From Polynucleobacter sp. (lineage in GTDB: Bacteria > Pseudomonadota > Gammaproteobacteria > Burkholderiales > Burkholderiaceae): DNA of 44,218 nt. The position numbers were made by a program, and so were the translations under genes. Numbering within the stretch: position 1 is the first letter of the stretch; the number at the start of each line of letters is the position of its first letter. Positions 20,319 to 31,654 of this stretch are shown piece by piece. The notes beneath the pieces are model-generated. The model had not been told where the DNA came from. It did no database searches and was given only the letters and a program-made list of their open reading frames with translations. Location: positions 1-44,218 of the forward strand of contig SSFP01000076.1 of the NCBI GenBank assembly GCA_008015455.1. The letters are read 5' to 3'.

Positions 20319-20327
20319 GGAGCCGAT

Positions 20328-20720
20328 ATGATTGGAAACTGGAACTATGGTACTGGCCGTCGTAAAAGCTCAGTAGCTCGCGTATTCATCAAGGCTGGTA
20401 AAGGCGACATTCTTGTTAATGGTAAGCCGATTGCTGAATATTTTGCTCGTGAAACATCACGTATGATCGTTCGCCAACCTTTAGAGTTGACTAACCATGC
20501 TTCAACGTTTGATATCAAAGTCAACGTTTCTGGCGGTGGTGAGACAGGTCAAGCTGGTGCGGTTCGTCACGGTGTGACACGTGCTTTGATCGACTATGAC
20601 GCAGCATTGAAGCCAGCTTTGTCTAAAGCAGGTTTCGTGACGCGTGATGCTCGTGAAGTTGAGCGTAAAAAAGTTGGTTTGCACGGCGCGCGTCGTCGCA
20701 AACAGTTCAGCAAACGTTAA
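20328..20720 (+). CDS. rpsI: 30S ribosomal protein S9
   Basis: 130 aa; [21 protein letters not shown] and the C-terminus [14 protein letters not shown]. Confidence 0.98.
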   Translation: MIGNWNYGTGRRKSSVARVFIKAGKGDILVNGKPIAEYFARETSRMIVRQPLELTNHASTFDIKVNVSGGGETGQAGAVRHGVTRALIDYDAALKPALSKAGFVTRDAREVERKKVGLHGARRRKQFSKR

Positions 20721-20739
20721 TTTTTTTGCTGTTCTACGA

Positions 20740-20766
20740 AAAGCCGCGCACTGCGCGGCTTTTTCT
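20740..20766 (+). terminator. Rho-independent terminator of rplM-rpsI
   Basis: AAAGCCGCGC (20740-20749)-ACT-GCGCGGCTTT (20753-20762) followed by TTC/TTTT. Confidence 0.9.
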
Positions 20767-20797
20767 TTTCTACAATAGCGATATTGGAGGACATTAA

Positions 20798-21856
20798 ATG
20801 ATCAAAGTTGGCATTGTTGGTGGAACTGGTTATACGGGGGTTGAGTTACTCCGTTTGTTGTCTCAACATCCTGAGGTTGAGTTAACGGCAATTACGTCTC
20901 GTAAAGAAGCCGGAATGCCTGTGGCTGAGATGTTCCCATCTTTACGTGGTCGCGTTAATCTTTGTTTCTCAACTCCAGAAGAAGCTAAGCTCACTGAATG
21001 CGATGCAGTCTTTTTTGCAACCCCTCATGGCGTGGCTATGGCGCAAGCAAAAGAGTTGCTAGCGGCTGGTGTGAAGATTCTTGATTTGGCTGCAGACTTC
21101 CGTTTGAAAGATACCGCTGAATTCGAAAAGTGGTACGGCATGCCTCATGCTTGTCCAGATGTATTGGCTGAAGCGGTCTATGGTTTGGCAGAAATTAATC
21201 GTGAAGCGATTAAAAAAGCGCGCGTGGTTGGTTTAGCGGGTTGCTACCCAACTTCTGTTCAATTAGGTTTTGCACCTTTATTAGATCCAAAATCAACGAG
21301 TGGCAAAAAGCTGATTGATTTAAGTTATTTGATCTCTGATTCCAAATCAGGTGTATCAGGTGCTGGGCGTAAAGCTGAAGTAGGTACTTTACTGGCTGAG
21401 GCAAGTGATAACTTTAAGGCTTATGGTGTGAAAGGGCATCGCCACCACCCTGAAATTCGTCAAGGCTTATCAGCGATTGCTGGCGGTCAAGAGGTGGGTT
21501 TAACTTTTGTACCTCATTTAACGCCAATGATTAGAGGTATTCACTCAACGCTATATGCACGTATCTTGCCTGAGGGTAGAGATGTTGACTATCAAGCCTT
21601 ATACGAGAAGTTTTATGAGGGTGAGCCGTTTGTAGATGTGATGCCAGCAGGTAGCACCCCTGAAACACGTTCAGTTAGAGGTAGCAATGCTTTAAGAATT
21701 GCTATTTACCGTCCTCAGGGTGGTGATACTTTGGTTATTTTGGTGGTAGAGGATAACTTGGTTAAGGGAGCTTCAGGTCAAGGCGTTCAGTGCTTGAATT
21801 TGATGTTTGGTTTGCCTGAAAATACGGGTTTAACGCACATTGCTTTAATGCCGTAA
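20798..21856 (+). CDS. argC: N-acetyl-gamma-glutamyl-phosphate reductase
   Basis: 352 aa; [56 protein letters not shown]. Confidence 0.96.
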   Translation: MIKVGIVGGTGYTGVELLRLLSQHPEVELTAITSRKEAGMPVAEMFPSLRGRVNLCFSTPEEAKLTECDAVFFATPHGVAMAQAKELLAAGVKILDLAADFRLKDTAEFEKWYGMPHACPDVLAEAVYGLAEINREAIKKARVVGLAGCYPTSVQLGFAPLLDPKSTSGKKLIDLSYLISDSKSGVSGAGRKAEVGTLLAEASDNFKAYGVKGHRHHPEIRQGLSAIAGGQEVGLTFVPHLTPMIRGIHSTLYARILPEGRDVDYQALYEKFYEGEPFVDVMPAGSTPETRSVRGSNALRIAIYRPQGGDTLVILVVEDNLVKGASGQGVQCLNLMFGLPENTGLTHIALMP

Positions 21857-21918
21857 ATCCCCTACAGCAAATATTGATTTAGAAGCCTACAATAGGCATA
21901 TGTAACGAAAAGGAGTCC

Positions 21919-22296
21919 ATGATGACGACAGCACAAACAGCACAAGCAACAGACAATTTAGAGCCCCCAATGCCACTAGTTTTCACAGATAGCGCTGTGG
22001 CAAAAGTAGCTGATTTAATCGCCGAAGAAGGTAATCCTGATTTGAAATTGCGCGTATTCGTGCAAGGTGGTGGTTGCTCTGGTTTCCAATATGGCTTCAC
22101 ATTTGATGAAGCGGTGAATGAAGATGACACGTTGGTCACTAAAGGTAACGTTACTTTGTTGATCGATTCAATGAGCTTCCAGTATTTGGTGGGCGCTGAG
22201 ATCGATTACAAAGAAGATATCAATGGTTCACAATTTGTGATCAAGAACCCTAATGCCACAACAACTTGTGGTTGCGGTTCATCTTTCTCTGCTTAA
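21919..22296 (+). CDS. erpA: Iron-sulfur cluster insertion protein ErpA
   Basis: 125 aa A-type carrier; [21 protein letters not shown] and C-terminal [11 protein letters not shown]. Confidence 0.95.
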   Translation: MMTTAQTAQATDNLEPPMPLVFTDSAVAKVADLIAEEGNPDLKLRVFVQGGGCSGFQYGFTFDEAVNEDDTLVTKGNVTLLIDSMSFQYLVGAEIDYKEDINGSQFVIKNPNATTTCGCGSSFSA

Positions 22297-23436
22297 TTAA
22301 GCGGGGTAGTGCGCACCTAGTATGCGCAGATCTTTTGCACCAGTAACAGCCGGCAAATTTGCTGGCTGTTTTGCTTTATGAGCCCAAGCTAACCAAGCAA
22401 ATGCTGTGGCTTCAACGGCTTGTGGATCAATACCAACCTGCTCAGTCGTCTGAATCTCTTTTTCCAGAAAAGGACAAAGTCTTTGTATAGCCTTCAAGAG
22501 GGCTTGGTTTTTGGCTCCGCCGCCACAAACGACTAATTGTTTGGTCTCTGGGGCGCCTTGTTGGAGGGCTTGGGCTACGCTCTGAGCTGTTAATTCAAGA
22601 AGGGTGGCTTGGATATCTACTGCAGCGTTGTGTTCGCATCCAGAGGCTTTTAAGTGCTTTTTAAGCCACTCAGGATTAAAGAGATCTCTACCAGTGCTTT
22701 TGGGGGCTGGTTTTGAGAAATAAGGCTCATTCAGGAAGCTATTCAAGAGCTCTTGAATCACCTGACCTTGACTAGCCCATTGACCATTGTCATCAAAGTT
22801 TTTCTGAAGATGTAGGTGTGTCCAGTAATCCATCAGGGCATTCCCCGGACCGCAATCAAACCCAGTTACTAAGGGATGGTTGGTTGACGATTCTTTGCCA
22901 GGCAGTAGACTGAGATTTGAGATCCCGCCAATATTAAGAACTGCTAATGCTTTTGCCTGAGCAAATTGTGCCCAATGGAAAGCAGGGACTAAGGGGGCGC
23001 CTTGTCCGCCTGCTGCAATGTCACGACTACGAAAATCTGCGATGACATCAATACCTGACTTTTCAGCAAGTAAGGAGGGGTTTAGTGATTGGCGTGTGTA
23101 ACCAATTCCATCATGAAGACCTGGCTGATGCCGAATAGTTTGTCCATGCGCCCCAATCGCCTGAATATCTTGAGGGCTTAATGTTGTCTTCGCCAAGCAC
23201 TTTTCAACGGCTTGAGCGTAATGAAGGGCTAGTTGATTGGCTGCCAATGCCTCAAGATGTAGTTCGTTTTCTGAGGGTTTTTGGAGCTCAAAGTAGGTCT
23301 TTCTGAGGGCGGAGTCCATCGGAATATCCACGTGTTGAAGAACTTGAGCTTGGCCCGTGGCGGAAATTTCTGCCAAAACGGCATCCACCCCATCGAGGCT
23401 GGTGCCAGACATGATGCCAATGTAGTAATTCTTCAT
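22297..23436 (-). CDS. anmK: Anhydro-N-acetylmuramic acid kinase
   Basis: 379 aa; YYIGIMSGTSLDGVDAVLAEI, GAHGQTIRHQP, GFDCGPGNALMDYW, VVCGGGAKNQALL. Confidence 0.95.
   Translation of the reverse strand: MKNYYIGIMSGTSLDGVDAVLAEISATGQAQVLQHVDIPMDSALRKTYFELQKPSENELHLEALAANQLALHYAQAVEKCLAKTTLSPQDIQAIGAHGQTIRHQPGLHDGIGYTRQSLNPSLLAEKSGIDVIADFRSRDIAAGGQGAPLVPAFHWAQFAQAKALAVLNIGGISNLSLLPGKESSTNHPLVTGFDCGPGNALMDYWTHLHLQKNFDDNGQWASQGQVIQELLNSFLNEPYFSKPAPKSTGRDLFNPEWLKKHLKASGCEHNAAVDIQATLLELTAQSVAQALQQGAPETKQLVVCGGGAKNQALLKAIQRLCPFLEKEIQTTEQVGIDPQAVEATAFAWLAWAHKAKQPANLPAVTGAKDLRILGAHYPA
22345..22377 (+). terminator. Candidate intrinsic terminator for erpA, antisense inside the anmK 3' coding region
   Basis: AACAGCCGGC (22345-22354)-AAATTT-GCTGGCTGTT (22361-22370), one G-U pair, followed by TTGCTTT on the + strand. 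Confidence 0.5.
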
Positions 23437-23497
23437 AGGAGTGAACTCTTAAGTGGTGCGACAATACGCCCTAGGAAATAAATGTAACCGATAGATT

Positions 23498-24745
23498 ATG
23501 TCTTTAGATAACGAGAATAAAACAGAACAAACGAAATATCCAATAACTGATCGAGTTTTGGAAGCCTTAGCGGTGACCAAGCGCGGATGTGAAGAATTAT
23601 TGGTGGAGTCTGAGTGGGTGGCTAAGTTGGCTCGTAGCGAGGCAACCAAGACCCCATTGCGCATTAAGTTGGGTTTAGACCCCACAGCGCCTGATATTCA
23701 TTTGGGGCACACCGTTGTTCTCAATAAGATGCGTCAGTTACAAGATTTAGGTCACACCGTCATTTTCTTGATCGGCGACTTTACAAGCATGATTGGTGAT
23801 CCATCTGGCAGAAATGCTACGCGCCCACCATTAACAAAAGAAGAAATCGCTGTTAATGCGCAAACTTATTATCAGCAAGCCAGTTTAGTTTTGGATCCAA
23901 ATAAAACTGAAGTGAGATACAACAGCGAGTGGTGTGATCCATTAGGTGCTCGCGGCATGATTCAGTTGGCTGCTAAATACACTGTGGCTCGCATGTTAGA
24001 GCGTGATGACTTTACAAAGCGCTATCGTGGCGGAATTCCAATTTCGGTTCATGAATTTTTGTATCCATTGATGCAAGGTTATGACTCTGTTGCGCTCAAG
24101 AGTGATTTGGAGTTGGGTGGTACAGATCAGAAATTTAATTTGTTGGTCGGTCGCGAGTTACAAAAAGAATATGGTCAAGAAGCTCAATGTATTTTGACTA
24201 TGCCTTTACTTGTTGGTACCGATGGTGTCGATAAGATGAGTAAGTCTAAAAACAATTACATCGGCATTAGCGAAGCGCCTAGTGATATGTTTGGCAAGCT
24301 CATGAGTATTTCTGATGACTTGATGTGGAGTTACTTTACTTTGCTTTCATTTAAGCCTTTATCAGAAATTGCAAAAATGAAAGAAGAAGTTCAGGCTGGG
24401 CGTAATCCGCGAGATTTCAAGGTGGCATTGGGTCAAGAAATTGTTGCTAGATTCCATAGTGAAGCGGCTGCTACAAAAGCGCTTGATGACTTTAATCACA
24501 GAGCTAAGGGCGGTGTACCTGATGATATCCCCGAAGTTTCTCTCTCCGGGGCGCCATTAGGTATTGGGCAACTTCTCAAGCAAGCTAATTTAGTACCAAG
24601 TACATCTGAAGCCATGCGTAACCTAGAGCAAGGTGGCGTCAAGATTGACGGTGCTGTGATTAGCGATAAAGCCTTAAAAGTAGAAGCCGGTACTTATGTG
24701 ATCCAAGTTGGTAAGCGCCGTTTTGCAAAAGTAACTTTGGCTTAA
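23498..24745 (+). CDS. tyrS: Tyrosine--tRNA ligase (TyrZ-type)
   Basis: 415 aa; [19 protein letters not shown] (HIGH-like) and [12 protein letters not shown] (KMSKS), C-terminal S4 domain. Confidence 0.96.
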   Translation: MSLDNENKTEQTKYPITDRVLEALAVTKRGCEELLVESEWVAKLARSEATKTPLRIKLGLDPTAPDIHLGHTVVLNKMRQLQDLGHTVIFLIGDFTSMIGDPSGRNATRPPLTKEEIAVNAQTYYQQASLVLDPNKTEVRYNSEWCDPLGARGMIQLAAKYTVARMLERDDFTKRYRGGIPISVHEFLYPLMQGYDSVALKSDLELGGTDQKFNLLVGRELQKEYGQEAQCILTMPLLVGTDGVDKMSKSKNNYIGISEAPSDMFGKLMSISDDLMWSYFTLLSFKPLSEIAKMKEEVQAGRNPRDFKVALGQEIVARFHSEAAATKALDDFNHRAKGGVPDDIPEVSLSGAPLGIGQLLKQANLVPSTSEAMRNLEQGGVKIDGAVISDKALKVEAGTYVIQVGKRRFAKVTLA

Positions 24746-24756
24746 TGAATAAGTAA

Positions 24757-25425
24757 ATGATGACGACCATTTATCTGATTCGCCATGGTGAGACGATGTG
24801 GAATCGAGATAAAAGATTGCAAGGGCATATCGATATTGGTTTGAATGAGCGCGGCTTTTGGCAAGCCGAGCAAGTAGGGCAATACTTATCTCGTCAACCC
24901 ATCAAGGCTGTTATTTCAAGTGATTTGAGTCGTGCAGCAGATACGGCTAAGGCGGTTGCTAAGCATCATCAACTGGATTTGATTTTGGATGAGGCTTTAA
25001 GAGAGCGCCATTATGGAATCATGCAAGGCCTTAGTCACTCTGAAATTGAACAAAACCATCCTAGGAATCATGCTGCCTGGAAAAACCGTGAACTAGATTT
25101 TGTTCCTGAAACTGGTGAAAGTTTGCAGCAGTTTTATGATCGTGTTGTCGCATCTGCGAAGAAGTGGGCTGAGCAGTTTGCAGGGCAAACGATTGCGATG
25201 GTGGCTCATGGTGGCGTTTTAGATTGTTTAAATCGTGCAGCTACAAAAAGATCATTAGATGTTGCTAGAGATTTTGAAATCCTCAATGCCAGCTTGAACA
25301 CCCTATCATTTCAATCGGGTGAATTTGGACTGATCGAATGGGGTCGTGTGAGCTATCTTCAGTCTAATGAAGATGGCAATAACTATTCTTTAGATGAAAT
25401 GGACGGCAGCCCTAAGTGGGTGTAA
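24757..25425 (+). CDS. Histidine phosphatase family protein (phosphoglycerate mutase-like / GpmB-type)
   Basis: 222 aa; [41 protein letters not shown]. Confidence 0.88.
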   Translation: MMTTIYLIRHGETMWNRDKRLQGHIDIGLNERGFWQAEQVGQYLSRQPIKAVISSDLSRAADTAKAVAKHHQLDLILDEALRERHYGIMQGLSHSEIEQNHPRNHAAWKNRELDFVPETGESLQQFYDRVVASAKKWAEQFAGQTIAMVAHGGVLDCLNRAATKRSLDVARDFEILNASLNTLSFQSGEFGLIEWGRVSYLQSNEDGNNYSLDEMDGSPKWV

Positions 25426-26432
25426 GCCATAGCAGTAGCGACTCGTCCGCGAGGGGTTCTCTGTAAAAAACCTTGTTGAATTAGATAAGGCTCAATTACA
25501 TCTTCGATGGTTTCTCGTTCTTCGCTAATAGCAGAAGCCAGGTTATCAACACCAACCGGTCCACCATCAAATTTATGAATAATGGCTTCAAGGAGTTTTC
25601 TATCCATGACATCAAAACCAACAGAATCAACATCTAGCATTGACAGTGCGCTATCAGCGATTTCTTGAGTGATTTGACCATTACCTTTAACTTCAGCAAA
25701 GTCTCTTACGCGTCTTAATAAGCGATTAGCAATTCGTGGTGTGCCACGTGAGCGCTTAGCAATCTCTATTGCGCCACCATCGTCTAGGGAAGCATTTAAT
25801 AATTTAGCAGAGCGCTTCACAATTAAAGACAGCTCTTCAGTTGTATAGAACTCTAGGCGAGCCACAATTCCAAAGCGATCACGTAATGGATTGGTTAGCA
25901 TGCCTGCTCTTGTTGTTGCTCCAATCAAGGTAAAAGGCTTGAGATCAAGTTTGACGCTACGTGCTGCTGGACCATCGCCAATCATGATGTCAATGGCGTA
26001 ATCCTCTAGAGCTGGATAAAGAATCTCTTCAACCACAGGAGATAGTCGATGAATCTCATCAATAAAGAGAACATCATTTTCTTCTAGGTTGGTAAGAAGT
26101 GCAGCTAAATCCCCAGGACGATCAATGACTGGCCCGCTAGTTTGTCTTAAATTAACACCCATTTCTTTAGCAATAATGTGCGCTAAAGTTGTTTTCCCTA
26201 AACCTGGCGGCCCAAATAAAAGTACATGATCTAAAGCTTCTTGGCGTTGCTTGGCTGCGGAGATGAAAATCTCTAATTGCCCGCGAGCTTTTTGTTGACC
26301 AACATATTCATCTAATTGCTTAGGGCGTAAGGCACGCTCTAGCAAATTATCATCGGTGCTAGCAGTGCCAACCACTAGGCGCTCTTCATGGGAGTCCGAT
26401 GATGGGGAAATGTCGTCAGTTTTAATAGCCAT
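25383..26432 (-). CDS. ruvB: Holliday junction DNA helicase RuvB
   Basis: 349 aa; [67 protein letters not shown]. Confidence 0.98.
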   Translation of the reverse strand: MAIKTDDISPSSDSHEERLVVGTASTDDNLLERALRPKQLDEYVGQQKARGQLEIFISAAKQRQEALDHVLLFGPPGLGKTTLAHIIAKEMGVNLRQTSGPVIDRPGDLAALLTNLEENDVLFIDEIHRLSPVVEEILYPALEDYAIDIMIGDGPAARSVKLDLKPFTLIGATTRAGMLTNPLRDRFGIVARLEFYTTEELSLIVKRSAKLLNASLDDGGAIEIAKRSRGTPRIANRLLRRVRDFAEVKGNGQITQEIADSALSMLDVDSVGFDVMDRKLLEAIIHKFDGGPVGVDNLASAISEERETIEDVIEPYLIQQGFLQRTPRGRVATAMAYTHLGLPSISSKE

Positions 26433-26464
26433 AGCGAGAGTTTATATCGGTTAGCAAAATATGC

Positions 26465-27043
26465 TTAGGCTTTGGAAAGTGCTTTGAGTGCTAAACGAAT
26501 ACCATCGGATACCGAAGTGTCAGATGGCACATGTTTAAGTGCTGCTTGCGCTTCTTTATCTGAATATCCCAAAGCAGTTAGTGCTTGAAGAATCTCAATC
26601 TGACTATCAGGTTCAGCTTGGGAGCTCACGCTACCGATATCGGCGCCTAGTTTGCCTTTTAGCTCTAGTAAAAGTCGCTCAGCAGTTTTCTTTCCAATGC
26701 CTGGCACTTTTGTTAAACGCGCTGATTCTTGCAAAGTCACTGCCTGCGCTAATTCTTGAACGCTCATACCTGATAGCAATGAAAGTGCTGTTCTTGCCCC
26801 AACACCACTAATTTTGATGAGAGCTCTAAAAGATTCGCGCTCTTGTTCGGTCGCAAAACCAAATAGTTGTTGAGCATCCTCACGAACCACAAAGTGCGTG
26901 AGTAATGTAACTGTTTGACCAATGTTGGGCATCTGATAAAGAGTGCTCATGGGTACATCGATTTCATAGCCAACGCCGTGGCAATCAACAATGACTCTAG
27001 GTGGGTTGTTGGCAATCAAAGTGCCCTGGATTCTTCCAATCAT
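26465..27043 (-). CDS. ruvA: Holliday junction DNA helicase RuvA
   Basis: 192 aa; [60 protein letters not shown]. Confidence 0.97.
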   Translation of the reverse strand: MIGRIQGTLIANNPPRVIVDCHGVGYEIDVPMSTLYQMPNIGQTVTLLTHFVVREDAQQLFGFATEQERESFRALIKISGVGARTALSLLSGMSVQELAQAVTLQESARLTKVPGIGKKTAERLLLELKGKLGADIGSVSSQAEPDSQIEILQALTALGYSDKEAQAALKHVPSDTSVSDGIRLALKALSKA

Positions 27044-27058
27044 GTCGATATCTTAAGC

Positions 27059-27559
27059 TTATAAGTGTAATTGTTGTAAACGTTCGTTAAGTTCACGATG
27101 GTGAGCTGCACAAATAGCCACAGCCAGAGCGTCAGAAGCATCTGTTCCTGCGACTTTATTGAGTTTTAATAAGCGCTTGACCATCTCTTGAACTTGGCTT
27201 TTGGTAGCGCGACCTGTGCCAACGATGGCTTTTTTAACTTCAAGAGCGCTAAATTCAACCATGGGAAGTTGATTAGCCACTAATGAAGCAATCGCAGCAC
27301 CTCGTGCTTGCCCCAATAAAAGTGTGGAGCCAGGATTAACGTTGAGGAATACTTGTTCCATTGCTGCTGCTTGTGGCTGGTATTGACCCACGACCTCACG
27401 GATGCCCGAGTAAAGAATAGCCAAACGTTGAGGCACTGGAATTTCAGTGCCTCCTGTTTCAATAGTGCCTGATGCGACATATTCCAAGCGTTGGCCATGA
27501 ACATCGATCACACCAAAACCGGTGACTCGAAGTGCTGGGTCAATGCCTAGAATGCGCAT
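27059..27559 (-). CDS. ruvC: Crossover junction endodeoxyribonuclease RuvC
   Basis: Start set at ATG giving [19 protein letters not shown] (codon 27559-27557); the longer ORF to 27661 would overlap purH. Contains [22 protein letters not shown]. Confidence 0.95.
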   Translation of the reverse strand: MRILGIDPALRVTGFGVIDVHGQRLEYVASGTIETGGTEIPVPQRLAILYSGIREVVGQYQPQAAAMEQVFLNVNPGSTLLLGQARGAAIASLVANQLPMVEFSALEVKKAIVGTGRATKSQVQEMVKRLLKLNKVAGTDASDALAVAICAAHHRELNERLQQLHL

Positions 27560-27569
27560 AGCGACTGCA

Positions 27570-29153
27570 TTAATGGCGGAAGTGACGTGTGCCTGTGTAA
27601 ACCATGGCGACACCACGTTCGTCTGCAGCTGCCACGACTTCATCATCACGCATGCTGCCACCTGGTTGAATCACACAAGTTGCACCAGCATCGACAACCA
27701 CATCAAGACCGTCGCGGAATGGGAAGAAGGCATCACTAGCGACAGCAGAGTTCTGCAAGCTTAAACCAGCGTTCTGAGCTTTGATGCTAGCAATTCTGGC
27801 GGAATCGATGCGGCTCATTTGTCCTGCACCTACACCAAGCGTCATACCATCGCCACAGAATACGATGGCATTAGATTTAACGTATTTAGCAACGCGCCAA
27901 GCAAACATAAGGTCTTCCATTTCTTTAGCTGTTGGTTGACGTTTAGTCACAACACGCAATTCGCTTGGTAAGACATTCTTGAAGTCAGGCGTCTGAACTA
28001 AAAGACCGCCACCCACACGTTTAATGTCTTGAGGATTAATCGTTTCTGCTAATTCAATTTCAAGAACGCGTACATTTTGCTTAGTAGCAAAGATGGCTAG
28101 AGCTTCAGGTGTAAAGGCGGGAGCGATCAAAACTTCAACGAATTGTTTTGAAACAATCTCAGCCGTTGCGCCATCGCAAGGACGATTAAAAGCAATGATG
28201 CCGCCGAAAGCTGAAGTTGAATCAGTCTTAAACGCTTTTTGATAGGCTTCTAAAGGAGTGCTTCCAACCGCAACGCCACAAGGGTTGGCGTGCTTGATGA
28301 TCACGCATGCTGGTTGTCCGCTGGTCACTGTGTTACCAAAACTCTTCACGCATTCCCATGCTGCATCAGCATCAGCAATATTGTTATAGGACAACTCTTT
28401 ACCTTGGATTTGGCGGTAGTTGGCAAGTGCGCCAGGAATCACTTGAGTATCTTTATAGAATGCGGCGCCTTGATGTGGGTTCTCGCCATAACGCATATCT
28501 TGAACTTTATTAAACGCTAGGTGAAGCGTTTGTGGATATTCACTACGTGTTGTGTGGTTGAGGTCTTCACCTAAGCTAGATAGATAGTTAGCAATGGCGC
28601 CATCGTATTGAGCTGTGTGAGCATATACCTTTTTGGCTAACGCAAAGTTAGTTTTGAAAGAAACTTCATTTTTATTTTCTTTCATTTCTTTAAGAACTGC
28701 ATCGTAGTCAGATGGAGAAATCAACACCGTGACATCTTTGTGATTTTTGGCAGCTGCGCGCAGCATAGCTGGACCACCAATATCGATATTTTCAATCGCA
28801 TCTTCAAAAGAACATTCTTTTTGCGCCACAGTTTTTTGGAATGGATAGAGATTAATGACCAACATATCAATAGCGCCAATACCATGTTCTTTTAAAGCTG
28901 CCATATGCTCAGGGAAATCTCTGCGCGCTAACAAGCCACCGTGCACCATAGGATGTAGGGTCTTAACGCGACCATCCAACATTTCTGGAAAGCCTGTTAA
29001 TTCAGCAACTTCAACAACAGGTAAGCCATTCTCGGCTAAGAGCTTGGCTGTGCCACCAGTGGAAATAAGCTTCACGCCACATTCGTGAAGTGATTTTGCA
29101 AACGGCACGATGCCTGATTTGTCTGAAACTGAGAGTAGGGCTATACGGATCAT
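27570..29153 (-). CDS. purH: Bifunctional AICAR formyltransferase / IMP cyclohydrolase
   Basis: 527 aa; [74 protein letters not shown]. Confidence 0.98.
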   Translation of the reverse strand: MIRIALLSVSDKSGIVPFAKSLHECGVKLISTGGTAKLLAENGLPVVEVAELTGFPEMLDGRVKTLHPMVHGGLLARRDFPEHMAALKEHGIGAIDMLVINLYPFQKTVAQKECSFEDAIENIDIGGPAMLRAAAKNHKDVTVLISPSDYDAVLKEMKENKNEVSFKTNFALAKKVYAHTAQYDGAIANYLSSLGEDLNHTTRSEYPQTLHLAFNKVQDMRYGENPHQGAAFYKDTQVIPGALANYRQIQGKELSYNNIADADAAWECVKSFGNTVTSGQPACVIIKHANPCGVAVGSTPLEAYQKAFKTDSTSAFGGIIAFNRPCDGATAEIVSKQFVEVLIAPAFTPEALAIFATKQNVRVLEIELAETINPQDIKRVGGGLLVQTPDFKNVLPSELRVVTKRQPTAKEMEDLMFAWRVAKYVKSNAIVFCGDGMTLGVGAGQMSRIDSARIASIKAQNAGLSLQNSAVASDAFFPFRDGLDVVVDAGATCVIQPGGSMRDDEVVAAADERGVAMVYTGTRHFRH

Positions 29154-29205
29154 GATAGTTAAATGTAAAAAATTAAAAGATTAATAAATGGTGAAAATAA
29201 ATTTC

Positions 29206-29448
29206 TTAAAGCAAGCCGTGTTCTAACAACTTTTTTCTAAGGGTGTTTCGGTTAATCCCAAGATAAGTAGCAGCCAATGATTGGTTATTGTCTGCGTGCT
29301 TCATGATGAGTTCTAAGACGGGTTTTTCCATCACGGTTAGAACCATTTGATACACATTGCTTGGTGCGGTATCTCCTAAATCATCTAGATAACGTTTGAG
29401 ATGTTTTTCAATGGTTTGGCTAACAGGATGTTGTTGAGGGGCTTGCAT
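29206..29448 (-). CDS. fis: Fis family DNA-binding protein
   Basis: 80 aa; C-terminal HTH NNQSLAATYLGINRNTLRKKLLEHGLL; adjacent to dusB as in known dusB-fis operons. Confidence 0.93.
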   Translation of the reverse strand: MQAPQQHPVSQTIEKHLKRYLDDLGDTAPSNVYQMVLTVMEKPVLELIMKHADNNQSLAATYLGINRNTLRKKLLEHGLL

Positions 29449-29449
29449 C

Positions 29450-30466
29450 TTATGCGGCTTCTAAATAGATTAATTGTTCTGAGTCTTCTTTGAGTGAATC
29501 AAAAAATTGATTCACTGCTGCTAATTGTTGTTGGCAATCATCAATTGTATTCATATGGTGGCGGAAGGCATGAGAACCTTTAAGTCCTTTGCAATACCAA
29601 GCAATATGTTTTCTGGCGCTGCGAACGCCGGCATATTCACCATAAAACGTGTAGTGATCAAGCAAGTGATGATTCATGATTTCTTGAATTTCACTAATCA
29701 TCGGGGCAGGTAGGTGTTCGCCAGTTTTCAAAAAATGCGAGATCTCTCTAAAAATCCAGGGCCTACCTTGAGCTGCGCGACCAATCATGATGGCATCAGC
29801 CCCTGTGAGGTCTAAAACTTCTTTAGCTTTTTCTGGGGAATTAATATCGCCATTCGCAACAACTGGAATGGAGATCGCACTCTTAACGGCGGCAATGGTT
29901 TCATATTCAGCATGCCCATGGTAAAGGTCAGCCTTGGTGCGACCATGTATGGTGAGCATTTCAATGCCGCTATTAACTGCAATCTCGGCAATCTTGAGAG
30001 CATTTTTATTATTTCTATCCCATCCCGTTCTAATCTTTAAAGTCACCGGTACTTCAGGATGATCTTTCTTAACTTGCCCAACAATGGTCTCTAAGATTTT
30101 TCCAACTAAGACTTCGTCTTTTAAAAGAGCGGATCCAGAGGCGACGTTACATACTTTTTTCGCGGGGCATCCCATATTGATATCAATGATTTGAGCGCCT
30201 CGTTCAATATTTAAGAGAGCAGCTTCAGCCATCATGATTGGGTCTGCGCCAGCGATTTGTACTGAAATCGGCTCAACTTCACCATCATGATTAGCCCTTC
30301 GAAGAGTTTTGGCGCTATTCCAAAGCATGGCATTGGAGGCAATCATTTCTGATACGGCATAACCTGCCCCAAGTTTTTTGCAAAGTTGCCGAAAAGGGCG
30401 ATCAGTAACCCCCGCCATGGGCGCTACAAAAAGGTTGTTGGGAAGGGTGTGGGAGCCTAATTTCAT
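29450..30466 (-). CDS. dusB: tRNA-dihydrouridine synthase B
   Basis: 338 aa; LFVAPMAGVTDRPFRQLC, DINMGCPAKKVCNVASGSALL, TIHGRTKADLYHG, VVANGDINSPEKA. Confidence 0.96.
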   Translation of the reverse strand: MKLGSHTLPNNLFVAPMAGVTDRPFRQLCKKLGAGYAVSEMIASNAMLWNSAKTLRRANHDGEVEPISVQIAGADPIMMAEAALLNIERGAQIIDINMGCPAKKVCNVASGSALLKDEVLVGKILETIVGQVKKDHPEVPVTLKIRTGWDRNNKNALKIAEIAVNSGIEMLTIHGRTKADLYHGHAEYETIAAVKSAISIPVVANGDINSPEKAKEVLDLTGADAIMIGRAAQGRPWIFREISHFLKTGEHLPAPMISEIQEIMNHHLLDHYTFYGEYAGVRSARKHIAWYCKGLKGSHAFRHHMNTIDDCQQQLAAVNQFFDSLKEDSEQLIYLEAA

Positions 30467-30526
30467 CAGGGCGCCACTCTACCATGAGAAGCTTACTTTT
30501 GCCTAAATTTTAAGCAGATGAGCTGC

Positions 30527-31654
30527 TTATCTTTGACCAAACATCATCTGGCGAGTCAGACTTTGTTTAACGGGAACGAGTAGTTGTAGGCTGGATAGCG
30601 CAATACCTCGGGCGCAAATAACGGGCTTTGAGGATGAGGTAAAGATTCTTGCTAAAAAGTCAGTTGTCGCAATAGTGGTGTTTCTATCGGTTTTACGAAG
30701 TGTTTGGTAGTGCTCTAGAGCTTCAGTGATATTTCTATTGATACCAAGCCCGCTAATAGCTTCAGCCAAGGTATGAGCATCTCGAAGACCTAAGTTAAGA
30801 CCCTGTCCTGCAACGGGGTGCATAGTTTGAGCAGCATTGCCAATCCAAACTTCACGACCTTTGACAATTTCTTTGCGGGCATTGAGTCCAAGATCGTAAG
30901 ATCTCAATTCGCCTGCTTCTAAAAAGCGACCGGCTCTCGTGCCAAAAGATGTTTGTAATTCGCGTAAGAAATCATCAGGACCAAGCGCAAGACGCGCTTG
31001 GGTTGTTGGAGGGTGACCGCACCAAACTAAGTTGAGATATTCATGTCCTTTGTGATTAGGCAACAATGCTAAAGGACCTTCTTCGGTAAACCGTTCCCAG
31101 GCTAAATGTTGATTGGTTTTATCTGTTCGAACCCACCCAACAATCGCTGATTGATCATAGTCTCTATAAATCTCTTGCCATTCTTGTTGTTTGAATAAGC
31201 CCCCTTCAGCATGAATGATGACATCAGCTAATTGGGTTTTATCTAGTTCATCAATTTTTTGGTTGAAGTGCCAGTGAAACTGAGGGCAATTTTTTGAGAT
31301 TCTTTGAAGAGCTTGGCGAATAGATAAATGAATATCTGCATATCTAACGATATGACCTAAAGCATCTTGACCTAGTTCTTCGCGACGAACAATGGCTCGC
31401 CCAAAATGTCCTCGATGAGATACATGGATCTTGTGAATTGTTGGAGAGTTGGCAGGCCATGCTCCAATATTTTTTAAGAGTAGATGACTGCCTTGAGAGA
31501 CTGCGATACCACGACTATCGCCTTGAGTAATGGCATCGTTCGATTCCGGTAAGCGGTCATATAAATCTAGTGGCGTGTCAGGAGTTTTTTCAAGTATCCA
31601 TGATGCGCAAGCTAATCCGACGGGCCCTCCACCAATAATGGCAATTCTTTTCAT
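30527..31654 (-). CDS. UbiH/UbiF/VisC-family FAD-dependent monooxygenase
   Basis: 375 aa; IAIIGGGPVGLACASWIL dinucleotide-binding motif and IGNAAQTMHPVAGQGLNLGLRDAHTLAEAI. Confidence 0.9.
   Translation of the reverse strand: MKRIAIIGGGPVGLACASWILEKTPDTPLDLYDRLPESNDAITQGDSRGIAVSQGSHLLLKNIGAWPANSPTIHKIHVSHRGHFGRAIVRREELGQDALGHIVRYADIHLSIRQALQRISKNCPQFHWHFNQKIDELDKTQLADVIIHAEGGLFKQQEWQEIYRDYDQSAIVGWVRTDKTNQHLAWERFTEEGPLALLPNHKGHEYLNLVWCGHPPTTQARLALGPDDFLRELQTSFGTRAGRFLEAGELRSYDLGLNARKEIVKGREVWIGNAAQTMHPVAGQGLNLGLRDAHTLAEAISGLGINRNITEALEHYQTLRKTDRNTTIATTDFLARIFTSSSKPVICARGIALSSLQLLVPVKQSLTRQMMFGQR

Noticed and set aside
27560-27661. N-terminal extension of RuvC ([13 protein letters not shown]...)
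   Set aside because: Overlaps the purH 3' end; RuvC homology begins at [16 protein letters not shown] (27559).
28290-28520. Overlapping + strand ORFs antisense to purH
   Set aside because: Contained in a well conserved purH; no independent support.
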